In this document: positions 15,994 through 23,233 of the stretch, piece by piece
How the letters are laid out: every line of letters begins with the position of its first letter
How positions within the stretch are numbered: position 1 is the first letter of the stretch
IMG/VR virus record: IMGVR_UViG_3300009320_000123
Location: 1-23,233 of that record
DNA: 23,233 nt
DNA from: a virus
Strand: one strand, 5' to 3'
The notes under the pieces: generated by a model
Database searches by the model: none
Seen by the model: the letters and a program-made list of their open reading frames with translations, nothing else
What the model was told of the DNA's origin: nothing
Made by a program: the position numbers and the translations under genes

Positions 15994-18420
15994 CTAACTA
16001 CCGACGATATGGGACTTGGCTCCCATGCCAAAAGTAGAGAAAGGCAAATTCGTGAAGGGGTCGAGCGACCCGGCACAGATGATTGGCCCTTGGTCCGGCC
16101 CAGAGATGGGGCCACCGAGATAGACCCCGGAACCTCCCTTGAGCGTGGCTGTCCCTGCGGCAGAGGAAACCGTGGCCGCCGCCTGACCTTCCATCGTGGC
16201 CGTCCCGGCGGATGCCTTCAACGAGACGTTCCCCGCCTTGGCCGCCCCGGTGATGCCCGATGAACTCAGCTCCATGCTGCTTGTGACTGCCTTGGCCTTC
16301 CACACACCGAGCTTCAGGTCGAAGGTCATGTTGCCGACGAGAATCTCCGTCTTGTGGTTTCCGAGGGTGAACTTTTCTCGCCGGTCCCCCGAGGTATAGG
16401 TGACTTTTTCTGCAACCATTCCGGGGAACGCGGGCGAGTAATTCCGCTCATGGAGCGGCCCCGAGGTCGGGAGAAGCCCTTTCGGCCCGGCGTAACTTTC
16501 TTGGGCCTTCCCGTTGACAGTCTTGTGAAAAGCGTCCGTCGTGAGGGACATCGACTTGGTGGCATTCAGGTCCATATTCTGGTGGGCCGTGACCTGCACC
16601 GAGGTCGCGTTGCCGTCGATGATGTTGCCCTTCAGGAACACGGTCTTCTCGGCCTTCACCCGGACATTGGTGCGCCCTTGGATGTCCACCGACGGCAGGT
16701 TGCCGGAGCCTTGGCCCGAACCCGAGACGGACTCCACCTTGTCCGAGGCGTCCTTCGGCCCTCCGCCCCCGAAAATCTTGACCTGCCCGGCCTCGGACGA
16801 GAGGTCGAGACTGTTTTGGCTCCGGGTGCCGAGACTCACATGGCCGTTGAGCAGCAGTTCGAGTTTCCCGCCCATGCCGAGCTTCAGGCCGCCGTGGAGG
16901 TATGCCTCGATGGACGACTCTCCCGGAGGACCCCCGATGGATGCCTTGAGCTGCCCCTTCTTGTTGAGGGACCAGAACGTCTCCGGGCCGCCGGGTCCGA
17001 TGGGCGGTGTCAGCTTCATCAGCGTGGCAGCCTGTTCTTCCAGCGGGGTCGGCTGAACCCCGGACCCCGGAAGAGGGATGTTGGCCGCTTCGAGCCGTGG
17101 GGAAGGAGTCGTTCCATCGAAGATAATGGCTTGGAGGGGCAGGCCGTACATGGTCCGGCCCTGCTGGGAGAACGGGTCGTTCCCGACCACCGACCCCATC
17201 ACGCACTCGATGAAAGGCATGTTCGGCGGCAGCCCCTCGGGAGCTGAGGACGGGTCAGTCGAGGGAAGCCGCTCCGCGTCGAACCCGTCCGTCTGCTCGG
17301 TGACAGGGAGGCGGCCATCCGAGGTGTGTGTCACGTCGATGCGGTACTCGGTCAGGGTCGGTTTGTCCGGGTCGAGGTGCGCGTTATCCCGAGACTGGGA
17401 GGACACACGGTAGATAATTTTCCCACCGTAGATAGCGTCCGGCTCTTGTGTGCCGGGGGCCACGAAGCCCGTCTCGTCGATGAATCCGCCGAGACGCATG
17501 AACTCGTAGGGGTCGAGGTACGGGTTGTCCCCGAGGAAGCTGCGCCCGAGATAGCCGCCTTCCGCATCCTTGAGGCCCTTCCGCAGGATACGGGCAGGAG
17601 TCAGGAAACCTTCAGGAGACTGCTGGTCTGTCGGCAGGCCAAGGTCACTGACCGGCTCCTTCGCGGATGCTTGGCGGCTGCCATCCCAAAGATTGTCATC
17701 CCCCACCATGGAAGGGTGAAGGGCCAGTGCGTCCCGTTGCACCATCCCGGCGTAGACTCGCGCCCCAGCAAGAGCTTGGAAACTCTGCAAGGCCCGAAGA
17801 ATGGCCGCTTGGTCTTGGTCCCGCAGGCGGAACTCATTACCACGCCTGTTGGCGAGCCGGACGCTTTCGTCCAGAATGAAATCCGCCCCCTGAGACGAGC
17901 TGGCCACCACGTTACCGGGCTGGGCGTGCCGGAGTTTGTGTCGGACGCGGTTGTAGGCACCTTCCGCGAACTGCCGGTCCACAGGGGACTCTTGGTCGAA
18001 CTCGTCCACTCCGAATTCGCCAGTCGTCAGCCACTCACGACCGGGCCAGACTCCGGGGATAATCCACGTCAGAATCACGGGGGAGCGGGTGCCTTGGGAG
18101 TTGCTGCTCTCCTGTGGCAGCCAGCCGATGATGCAAGTGTCCCCCACCTCGGGCATTGCGCCGAAGAAGTGCCTCGCCCCTGCTCCGGGGAAGGTCAACG
18201 GGATGGGCACACGCTCGAAGGTGTCGGACGCCCCTGTGAGCGTCTGTAGAGTGACGTAGAACTCCTCGTAGTCGATGGTGACGACCTTGGCGACCCCCAG
18301 ACCCCAACCCGTCTCCGGGCGCATCTTCTTGAGGTCGGTCTTCGCCTTGGTCGTGGTGGAACGCATCGCCCCGCGAGAAACGGTATCCAGCACTCCTACA
18401 GGTCTGCGGGTTTCCGGCAT
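15994..18420 (-). CDS. Baseplate central spike protein, gp5/gpV-like (808 aa)
   Basis: The likely role is the membrane-piercing spike that trimerises under the hub. ATG 18420 overlaps the hub gene's TGA by one base (TGATG) and has GAGGAAG at 18425-18431. Residues about 36-122 look like the OB-fold of phage spikes: short strands, then GAMPEVGDTCIIGWLP (87-102), then SPVILTWI (113-120), the usual 'pressure-tested' P-x-x-GD pattern followed by a P-V-x-L strand. Next is VASSSQGADFILDESVRLAN (172-191) followed by GNEFRLRDQDQA, typical of the post-OB segment of large-phage spikes. From about residue 520 onward short alternating-hydrophobic repeats (for example VSLGTRSQNSLDL, VQVTAHQNMDLNATKSMSL) suggest a triple-stranded beta-helix. 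The chain ends GMGAKSHIVGS, a tail duplicated in the endonuclease gene. No lysozyme-like domain is seen, unlike T4 gp5; the hub carries a peptidase instead. Fold assignments are by pattern only. Confidence 0.82.
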   Translation of the reverse strand: MPETRRPVGVLDTVSRGAMRSTTTKAKTDLKKMRPETGWGLGVAKVVTIDYEEFYVTLQTLTGASDTFERVPIPLTFPGAGARHFFGAMPEVGDTCIIGWLPQESSNSQGTRSPVILTWIIPGVWPGREWLTTGEFGVDEFDQESPVDRQFAEGAYNRVRHKLRHAQPGNVVASSSQGADFILDESVRLANRRGNEFRLRDQDQAAILRALQSFQALAGARVYAGMVQRDALALHPSMVGDDNLWDGSRQASAKEPVSDLGLPTDQQSPEGFLTPARILRKGLKDAEGGYLGRSFLGDNPYLDPYEFMRLGGFIDETGFVAPGTQEPDAIYGGKIIYRVSSQSRDNAHLDPDKPTLTEYRIDVTHTSDGRLPVTEQTDGFDAERLPSTDPSSAPEGLPPNMPFIECVMGSVVGNDPFSQQGRTMYGLPLQAIIFDGTTPSPRLEAANIPLPGSGVQPTPLEEQAATLMKLTPPIGPGGPETFWSLNKKGQLKASIGGPPGESSIEAYLHGGLKLGMGGKLELLLNGHVSLGTRSQNSLDLSSEAGQVKIFGGGGPKDASDKVESVSGSGQGSGNLPSVDIQGRTNVRVKAEKTVFLKGNIIDGNATSVQVTAHQNMDLNATKSMSLTTDAFHKTVNGKAQESYAGPKGLLPTSGPLHERNYSPAFPGMVAEKVTYTSGDRREKFTLGNHKTEILVGNMTFDLKLGVWKAKAVTSSMELSSSGITGAAKAGNVSLKASAGTATMEGQAAATVSSAAGTATLKGGSGVYLGGPISGPDQGPIICAGSLDPFTNLPFSTFGMGAKSHIVGS
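16001..16016 (-). repeat. 16-base direct repeat, copy at the spike gene 3' end
   Basis: This copy (ccgacgatatgggact on the plus strand) encodes S-H-I-V-G near the C-terminus of the spike, whose last residues are AKSHIVGS. It matches the copy at 15170-15185 at 14 of 16 positions with the same codon phase. Confidence 0.85.
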
Positions 18421-21400
18421 CAGTCTTCCTCGGCTCCTTGCGTAAACGCGCTCTGAAGATTACCGGAGGCATCCACGATATTCGTCACCGCAGGCCCGAG
18501 CGCGGCCACTGCTGCGCCGGTCTTTGCCCCTGCTGCGTCAAACGCTTCCTTCGACCCCTTAATCGTGTCCACGATGGAGGTAGGTCGCTGGTCCGGCAGG
18601 CTGCCCGCGAGGGCGTCCCGTGACATCTGCCAGCCCACCGCCCGCTCTGCCGACGTGGACATGAGCCATGAAGTCACCCGGTCCTGCGTGCCATCGCCGT
18701 AGTCTGTCGGAACGGTGGTCGCGGGGGCCACGAACTTCACGAAGTCCTCCTGCCCCGCCGCTTCGAGGAGGGTGTTCGCCTCGGCCATCTTGCACTGACA
18801 GACGTTCTTGCCGACGGCCAAGGTCATGTCTGCCAGAGAGTAGGCCGCGTTGTTAATAGGCACCTTCTGGATACCGTCCTTGCCCTTCTCCGCGAACCAG
18901 TTGGACAGTCCGAACTGAAGGACATTCGGGTCGTCCGTCTCCACGGCCAGCCCGAGGTCGAGAATCTGCTTGTCGGTCAACCGGGTTTGGAGCTTCTCTA
19001 AGACGATTTTCTCCAAGGCGGTCCGGGCCTCGGGGGCGGCTAGTGTCTTCTTGACCGTCTTCGTCTTCCCGTCCAGCCCCGTTTCGGTCGTCGTAATCGT
19101 GATGGGTTGGCCCTTGATGAAAGCCCGCACAACTTGGTCGATGGTGTGCTTGTCGAGGAGCTGAAGAGGGTCTTGAGCGTGCATCACGGCGAAGACCCCT
19201 TCCGGGTCGATGTCCACGTCCCGGCCATACCGGAAAGCACCGATGACCTCGTAGCCGCCTGCATCGGACACCGGGAACACGGGACTCTGCACGTTGCCCT
19301 TGTAGGTCTTGAGCTTCCGCGTCTTCACCTTCGACCGGCGCTGGCTCGTTCCCGCCCCCGCCAACCCGTTGAAGGTACTCAAGGCCAGCTTGGCATCTTC
19401 TTCGCTCAACTGGGAGATTTTCATGACCTTGAACCACGACTTCCGGGCGCTCTCCATATCTCGAAACAGACGGTATCCGAGGCCCTTTGAAGCGGCTTTA
19501 TAGAATTGCTCAACGGTGTAGCCGCCGCCTCCTGAAAAAGCCGTGTCCCCTCCCGCCGTGGCCCCGATGAAGTCGTACTCCCCCATCACGGCGCTCATCG
19601 GGATGGATGTATTGCGGAAGGTTATCCCCGAGGGAAAGGCAAGTGCAGGGAACGCTGGCACTTTGTTCTGCTGTGCCGCTGGCAGCGCGGCCTTAGCAGC
19701 CACCGCTGCATCCACAAACTTCTGGGCCAGTTCCTCCCACGGGCCTTTAGTGATGGCCCCAAGGGTGGAGGTCAATCGGGTTTCCTCGTCCGAGGAGGCC
19801 AGCACCTTCTGATAGAAGGCCGTCCCCAGTGACTTCTGGGAACCCTTGGTCAAGTCCGGGTGGGAGGACTTGGGCGAAGTCGTCGTAAGCGGCTTCTTCA
19901 GGGACACCTTGTGAGAGGCGAACATCAACTCCCGAATCTCACTGGTGGGCAACACCTCGCCGCTGGGTGCTTCCGGGTTGTTGGTGAAGACCTTGATGCC
20001 CCACTCCGGCTCCATCTCCCCGAGGGTCGCCGCAGGCACCTTGTCCCCAGCAGCGACCGTCTTCTTGGAGTCCTCCACGAAACCTATGACCTTCGGACCC
20101 TTCCAGACGGCCTCCAAGAATGGGTTGGATGTCTCGACGGCCTTGTCATCCACCGACTTCTTCACCTTGAAGTTGGGCTGTAGTTGTCCCTGATGTTCCT
20201 TGCTCGGGTGGGAAGCCGAGTAATACCGATAGGTTCCGGGCAGCGTCCCGTTGGTCATGATGGACTTCTTGTCCGAGAGCATGTCGAGGAGGCTCGACGG
20301 GGAGTTGATGTCCCCGAACGTCTCCCCCTCGGTCTGCTGCTTCGTCTTGTACGACTCCCCCACAACCGAGATGAGCTGGTTGAGGTACGAGATGTCCGTC
20401 TGCTGGCCCGGTTCCAGTGTTTCCCAGAAAGCCAGCTCCTCCGCACGAATATGACTGTTGGCATCCTTTATCTGCTTTTCCAGCTTCTCCCAGTCCTTGG
20501 CAATCTTGTCGAGCGCCACTTTGTGGTCCGCCGCAGGCTTCAGGTTCCGCACTTGGGAATCGAGGGTTACGAGGTCGGACTCCCATTTCCTGATATTGAC
20601 CAGTTGCTCGTCCCGCTTCTGGACGTAGGCCGCCTTGTGGGCGTTGTAGGCCCCAGCGAGCTTTCTGATGTCCTTGGCACCCGACGGAGCCGACCCCCCG
20701 CTTTCCGAGAAGTAGAACGAGATGTTCCCCATCTCCGATACCGCCGACTTGTAGACAGGGCCGGGGTTACTGGGGTCCTCGGTCGTCAGGACTTTGAGTT
20801 GGACGGCCTGCTTCAGGAAATTGTTGATGGTGTCCTCATTGTCGAGGACAGCAACATCAGACCCCACGATAAAGAACAGCGGGTTTAGCTGCTCAGGGTC
20901 GAGCGCCATGACCACGTTAGGGAAGCCTGCCAGCCGGGGACGGTCTGCCATGTCCAACACCTCCAACGGCCTCTGGGGGAGCCGGGTATTGGAGAGGTCG
21001 ATGGCGTCGATGCCGGTCTTGTCCACCCTGCCGGGCGCGTAGAACTTGGACCGCTTCCCGACGAGCTGGATGGTGGTGGTGCATTGACCACCCACAGAGA
21101 AGCTGTGCGCGAAGGAGTTGTTGTAGTAGAAGCAATCGAGGTACGCAATATAGACCGGGTAGCCGGGCCGAATCTCGGGCCGCAACGGGATGGTTAGCGA
21201 CGCCGAAGTCGTAGGGACGTTCATCACATCCATGCGGTTCACGGCAGCGAAAAACATGCTCTTGGGGTCGTTGAAGTAGGCTGTCTCGTAGTCGCCGGGC
21301 CGCCAGCCAAATTGGGCCACCAGCCGGTAGTCGATGTACTGGCCCTTGACGCCCCACTCATTCTCCATCCCGTGGCCCGCCAAATTCTTGATTTGGGAAC

Positions 21401-23233
21401 CCTTCACGGTCATGTACGTGACCTGCGGCTCCTTCTCGTCGAAGTTGATGGAGATGATGTCGATGTCCTCGATGCGGTAGACCCGCGAGGACGAGGTGTC
21501 CATGTTATACATCGGCGGCTTGAACACGAAATCGCCATCCACGTCTTGGTAGAACTCGAACCCCGTGACCTCACAGACTCTCTGGATGATGTCGAGCTTC
21601 GATTCGTAGGTGGCCTCGAACAGTTGAACCTGCCCGAAGTTACCGATGTTGGCCACGAACGCCTGCATCTCCACCATGTTCATCTCGAACTGCGGGGTCT
21701 TGGCGTTGGTGCCACCGGGCTGGGAACGCCGAAGCCATTGAAGTGCCTCCAACTTCCTGTTGTTGAACATCCCGAGGGAAAGTGCCTGTTGCAGGATGCT
21801 CCCCGTGTCCGCCTGACCGGACTTGTCGAACCGCTCCCGCATCAGTCTGGTCAGTTGAGAACTCTTGGTCTGGGAGAGCCACGCGGCCTGCGCGGAGTTG
21901 AACAGCTCCCCCGTCGCCCCGTGCATCCTGAGCTTGATGTCCCGTGTCTGGAATCGACGTTCCCAGTAGCGCAGGTTCAGGGAGAACAGGGACTCCCCTG
22001 TCACCGGGCTGCGGGCGTCCTGATTCGTCTTATGGGACAGCGCCCATTCCACGCCTGCGGCGGACCCGGCCACGTCGTGGTGCATCTTGTAGATGATTTC
22101 GTAGGGGTGCATCCCCGTGAAGTTGTGGCCCACGAGGGACATCTTGAGCTTCGAGTTGTGCGGGCGTGCGCCGAACAGCGACGCATTGGTCGAGACACGC
22201 TGGTACTCCCAGAAATGGAGCATCGAGGCACACTGGATGGAGACAGTCTGGACCCCACCGCTATAGGAATGCGAAACCTGCGTGATAACCCCGTGGAAGA
22301 CGTGGTAGTAGGGGTACGCGAGGATATTCTCGATGTCCTTGCCGGACAGGCCAGCCTCATCCAACGCCGATTCCCCGAAATCAGGGGGCTTCGTGACAGG
22401 TGAGATGTCTGTCTCTTCCGGGGTGTCCTGCCCGAGAACCTGATTGAGATTTGGCACTTCGTCCCCGACGGCAGGTGGGTTCAGGGACGCACCCTCGGAA
22501 TTGTACGCATCGACGAGATGCTGGCCGCCATGTTCCTTGGCCCACGCCAGAGAATCGGCGGTGTTGAGTTCCGTGCCGTCCGCCAGCGTGATGTGGAACC
22601 ATTGGTCGCCACCTTGTTTGGGGTAAGGGAACCCGTAGTGGCCCCGAAAGTCGTAGTGAGTTGATGATGTCTTCCCTGTCTCGGGATTCTTGTAGAAGCC
22701 GTTGCCCCCGGTTGGTAGCCGCCCGGCATTCTCCAACGCCCACGTCCCGGCCCAGACCTCCTCTACTGGAACTTGCTTCTTGTCCCCGTTCTCGTCCCAG
22801 TAGAACACGCGGTAGTCAGTGGCAGCCCCTTGACCGTGGTTGGCTGAGTCGCTGCGCCCATCGACATGGCTGCCTATCCAGACCTTGGCGTTCGGGTACT
22901 TCTGCTGCCAATATCGCTCGACGACTTCCACGACCCCGGCGGAGATGGTAGACCACGGATACCCGTCTTTGGCCATGCCTTGCGTCTTCCACTTGTTCTT
23001 CAGGTCGTCTGGCACCTTGCTGAAGTCGATGTCCCCGAATTCATCAGTGGAATGGCCACCTTCCAGACCTGCGAGAGGCGCTCCCGACACCGTGAACTCG
23101 TCGTGGTCTTCCAAGTCCTTCAAGTTCTGGGGCTGGTCGAGGTTCGAGTACATCCCCTTCACCGGGAAGTACCCACGCTCGTAGATGTGGACTTCGAGGC
23201 CGGGCCGCAGGATGAACTTCGCGTCGCGGGCGA
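18420..23233 (-). CDS. Tail/baseplate hub protein with inserted M15-type peptidase domain (partial, 5' end beyond window)
   Basis: The frame is open through the right edge. A GTG at 23162 is a possible start, but it has no ribosome site and the 23 codons above it read like hub sequence (KFILRPGLEVHIYERGYF), so I treat the gene as 5'-truncated. Residues below count from that GTG. Residues 60-190 form an M15-like zinc peptidase: H109-x2-G-x-A-x-D116 and H169-Y-D-F-R-G. After a linker, YYHVFHGVITQVSHSYSGGV (284-303) and the following region to about 713 resemble gp27/gpD-type hubs, ending with GYPVYIAYLDCFYYNNSFAH, then GGQCTTTIQLVGKRSKF. Residues 830-910 are coiled coil. The rest to 1580 is unrecognised, Lys/Ala-rich, with a C-x-C pair (NVCQC) near the C-terminus. 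It should bind the spike encoded just downstream, whose ATG overlaps this TGA. Hub identity is fairly firm; the last half is unknown. Confidence 0.82.
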   Translation of the reverse strand, partial: ARDAKFILRPGLEVHIYERGYFPVKGMYSNLDQPQNLKDLEDHDEFTVSGAPLAGLEGGHSTDEFGDIDFSKVPDDLKNKWKTQGMAKDGYPWSTISAGVVEVVERYWQQKYPNAKVWIGSHVDGRSDSANHGQGAATDYRVFYWDENGDKKQVPVEEVWAGTWALENAGRLPTGGNGFYKNPETGKTSSTHYDFRGHYGFPYPKQGGDQWFHITLADGTELNTADSLAWAKEHGGQHLVDAYNSEGASLNPPAVGDEVPNLNQVLGQDTPEETDISPVTKPPDFGESALDEAGLSGKDIENILAYPYYHVFHGVITQVSHSYSGGVQTVSIQCASMLHFWEYQRVSTNASLFGARPHNSKLKMSLVGHNFTGMHPYEIIYKMHHDVAGSAAGVEWALSHKTNQDARSPVTGESLFSLNLRYWERRFQTRDIKLRMHGATGELFNSAQAAWLSQTKSSQLTRLMRERFDKSGQADTGSILQQALSLGMFNNRKLEALQWLRRSQPGGTNAKTPQFEMNMVEMQAFVANIGNFGQVQLFEATYESKLDIIQRVCEVTGFEFYQDVDGDFVFKPPMYNMDTSSSRVYRIEDIDIISINFDEKEPQVTYMTVKGSQIKNLAGHGMENEWGVKGQYIDYRLVAQFGWRPGDYETAYFNDPKSMFFAAVNRMDVMNVPTTSASLTIPLRPEIRPGYPVYIAYLDCFYYNNSFAHSFSVGGQCTTTIQLVGKRSKFYAPGRVDKTGIDAIDLSNTRLPQRPLEVLDMADRPRLAGFPNVVMALDPEQLNPLFFIVGSDVAVLDNEDTINNFLKQAVQLKVLTTEDPSNPGPVYKSAVSEMGNISFYFSESGGSAPSGAKDIRKLAGAYNAHKAAYVQKRDEQLVNIRKWESDLVTLDSQVRNLKPAADHKVALDKIAKDWEKLEKQIKDANSHIRAEELAFWETLEPGQQTDISYLNQLISVVGESYKTKQQTEGETFGDINSPSSLLDMLSDKKSIMTNGTLPGTYRYYSASHPSKEHQGQLQPNFKVKKSVDDKAVETSNPFLEAVWKGPKVIGFVEDSKKTVAAGDKVPAATLGEMEPEWGIKVFTNNPEAPSGEVLPTSEIRELMFASHKVSLKKPLTTTSPKSSHPDLTKGSQKSLGTAFYQKVLASSDEETRLTSTLGAITKGPWEELAQKFVDAAVAAKAALPAAQQNKVPAFPALAFPSGITFRNTSIPMSAVMGEYDFIGATAGGDTAFSGGGGYTVEQFYKAASKGLGYRLFRDMESARKSWFKVMKISQLSEEDAKLALSTFNGLAGAGTSQRRSKVKTRKLKTYKGNVQSPVFPVSDAGGYEVIGAFRYGRDVDIDPEGVFAVMHAQDPLQLLDKHTIDQVVRAFIKGQPITITTTETGLDGKTKTVKKTLAAPEARTALEKIVLEKLQTRLTDKQILDLGLAVETDDPNVLQFGLSNWFAEKGKDGIQKVPINNAAYSLADMTLAVGKNVCQCKMAEANTLLEAAGQEDFVKFVAPATTVPTDYGDGTQDRVTSWLMSTSAERAVGWQMSRDALAGSLPDQRPTSIVDTIKGSKEAFDAAGAKTGAAVAALGPAVTNIVDASGNLQSAFTQGAEED
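18425..18431 (-). promoter_or_regulatory. Ribosome binding site of the spike gene
   Basis: GAGGAAG ends 4 bases before ATG 18420, inside the last codons of the hub gene. With the TGATG stop/start overlap it indicates coupled production of hub and spike. Confidence 0.65.
22593..22985 (-). other. M15-type D-Ala-D-Ala peptidase-like domain within the hub
   Basis: The order matches the Peptidase_M15 layout: a strand VWIGSHVDGR, the zinc motif NHGQGAATD (H109 and D116 as H-x2-G-x-A-x-D), a helix WALENAGRLP, GGNGFY in the place of the family's G-x-G-F-Y, and HYDFRG in the place of H-V-D-x-R-G (H169 as third zinc ligand, D171 as likely catalytic residue). All expected ligands are present, so activity is plausible. 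Known members cut peptide cross-links of peptidoglycan; use during infection is inferred from its place in the hub. Confidence 0.75.

Larger units (their letters stand above)
15170..16000 (-). mobile_element. Putative homing endonuclease insertion unit (831 bp)
   Basis: The stretch from the first base of one repeat copy to the base before the other is 831 bases, exactly 277 codons. It contains the endonuclease gene and the spike's present TAG. Removing it by recombination between the copies would leave the spike reading on as S-H-I-V-G-P-TGA followed directly by the GAGGAG of the next gene. The bounds come from the repeats; the insertion history is inferred. Confidence 0.55.

Noticed and set aside
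23160-23162. GTG at 23162 as the true start of the hub gene
   Set aside because: The frame continues upstream to the window edge with hub-like sequence, and no ribosome site precedes the GTG.
18420-23233. Tape-measure protein as identity of the long hub gene
   Set aside because: Although it is long and has a coiled coil, the N-terminal 710 residues carry hub-type beta sequence and a peptidase, and the spike gene follows directly.

Overview
The window is a GC-rich block, coding almost end to end, with every supported gene on the minus strand. The genes are packed with overlaps of 1 to 8 bases or gaps of a few bases, so the block reads as one late operon transcribed from high to low coordinates. 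The content points to a large tailed phage or prophage: a tail-hub protein, a gp5/gpV-like spike, a very large structural protein, other probable virion proteins and an HNH homing-type endonuclease. A hub plus spike pair suggests a contractile tail. No host-specific gene is visible, so the host cannot be named beyond a GC-rich bacterium.

In transcription order: (1) 23233-18420, a tail/baseplate hub protein whose 5' end lies outside the window and which carries an M15-type peptidase domain; (2) 18420-15994, the central spike protein with an OB-like N-terminal region and a beta-helical C-terminal region; (3) 15948-15163, a zinc-ribbon/HNH endonuclease; (4) 15155-14547, a Gly/Ala-rich 202-residue protein; (5) 14543-3072, a 3823-residue beta-rich structural protein that fills about half the window; (6) 3079-2837, an 80-residue helical protein with a TTG start; (7) 2837-1, a large probable structural protein that runs off the left edge (945 codons visible). 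There is no gene-free stretch of more than 50 bases, and I saw no tRNA, CRISPR array, terminator or convincing promoter.

The genes fit a cell-puncturing tail tip: the hub holds the spike, the spike pierces the envelope, and the peptidase domain in the hub would open peptidoglycan. In phage T4 the equivalent enzyme (lysozyme) sits in the spike gp5 rather than the hub. The giant protein and the left-hand protein are likely baseplate or tail-tip parts, but this is inferred mainly from position and size.

Two observations stand out. The endonuclease gene sits between spike and downstream gene and is bounded by two near-identical 16-base copies of the spike gene's own 3' end, 831 bases (277 codons) apart and in the same frame. 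Both the spike and the endonuclease therefore end in S-H-I-V-G-x, and precise recombination would restore an 808-residue spike. Second, the M15-like peptidase appears to be inserted into a loop of the hub's first beta domain.
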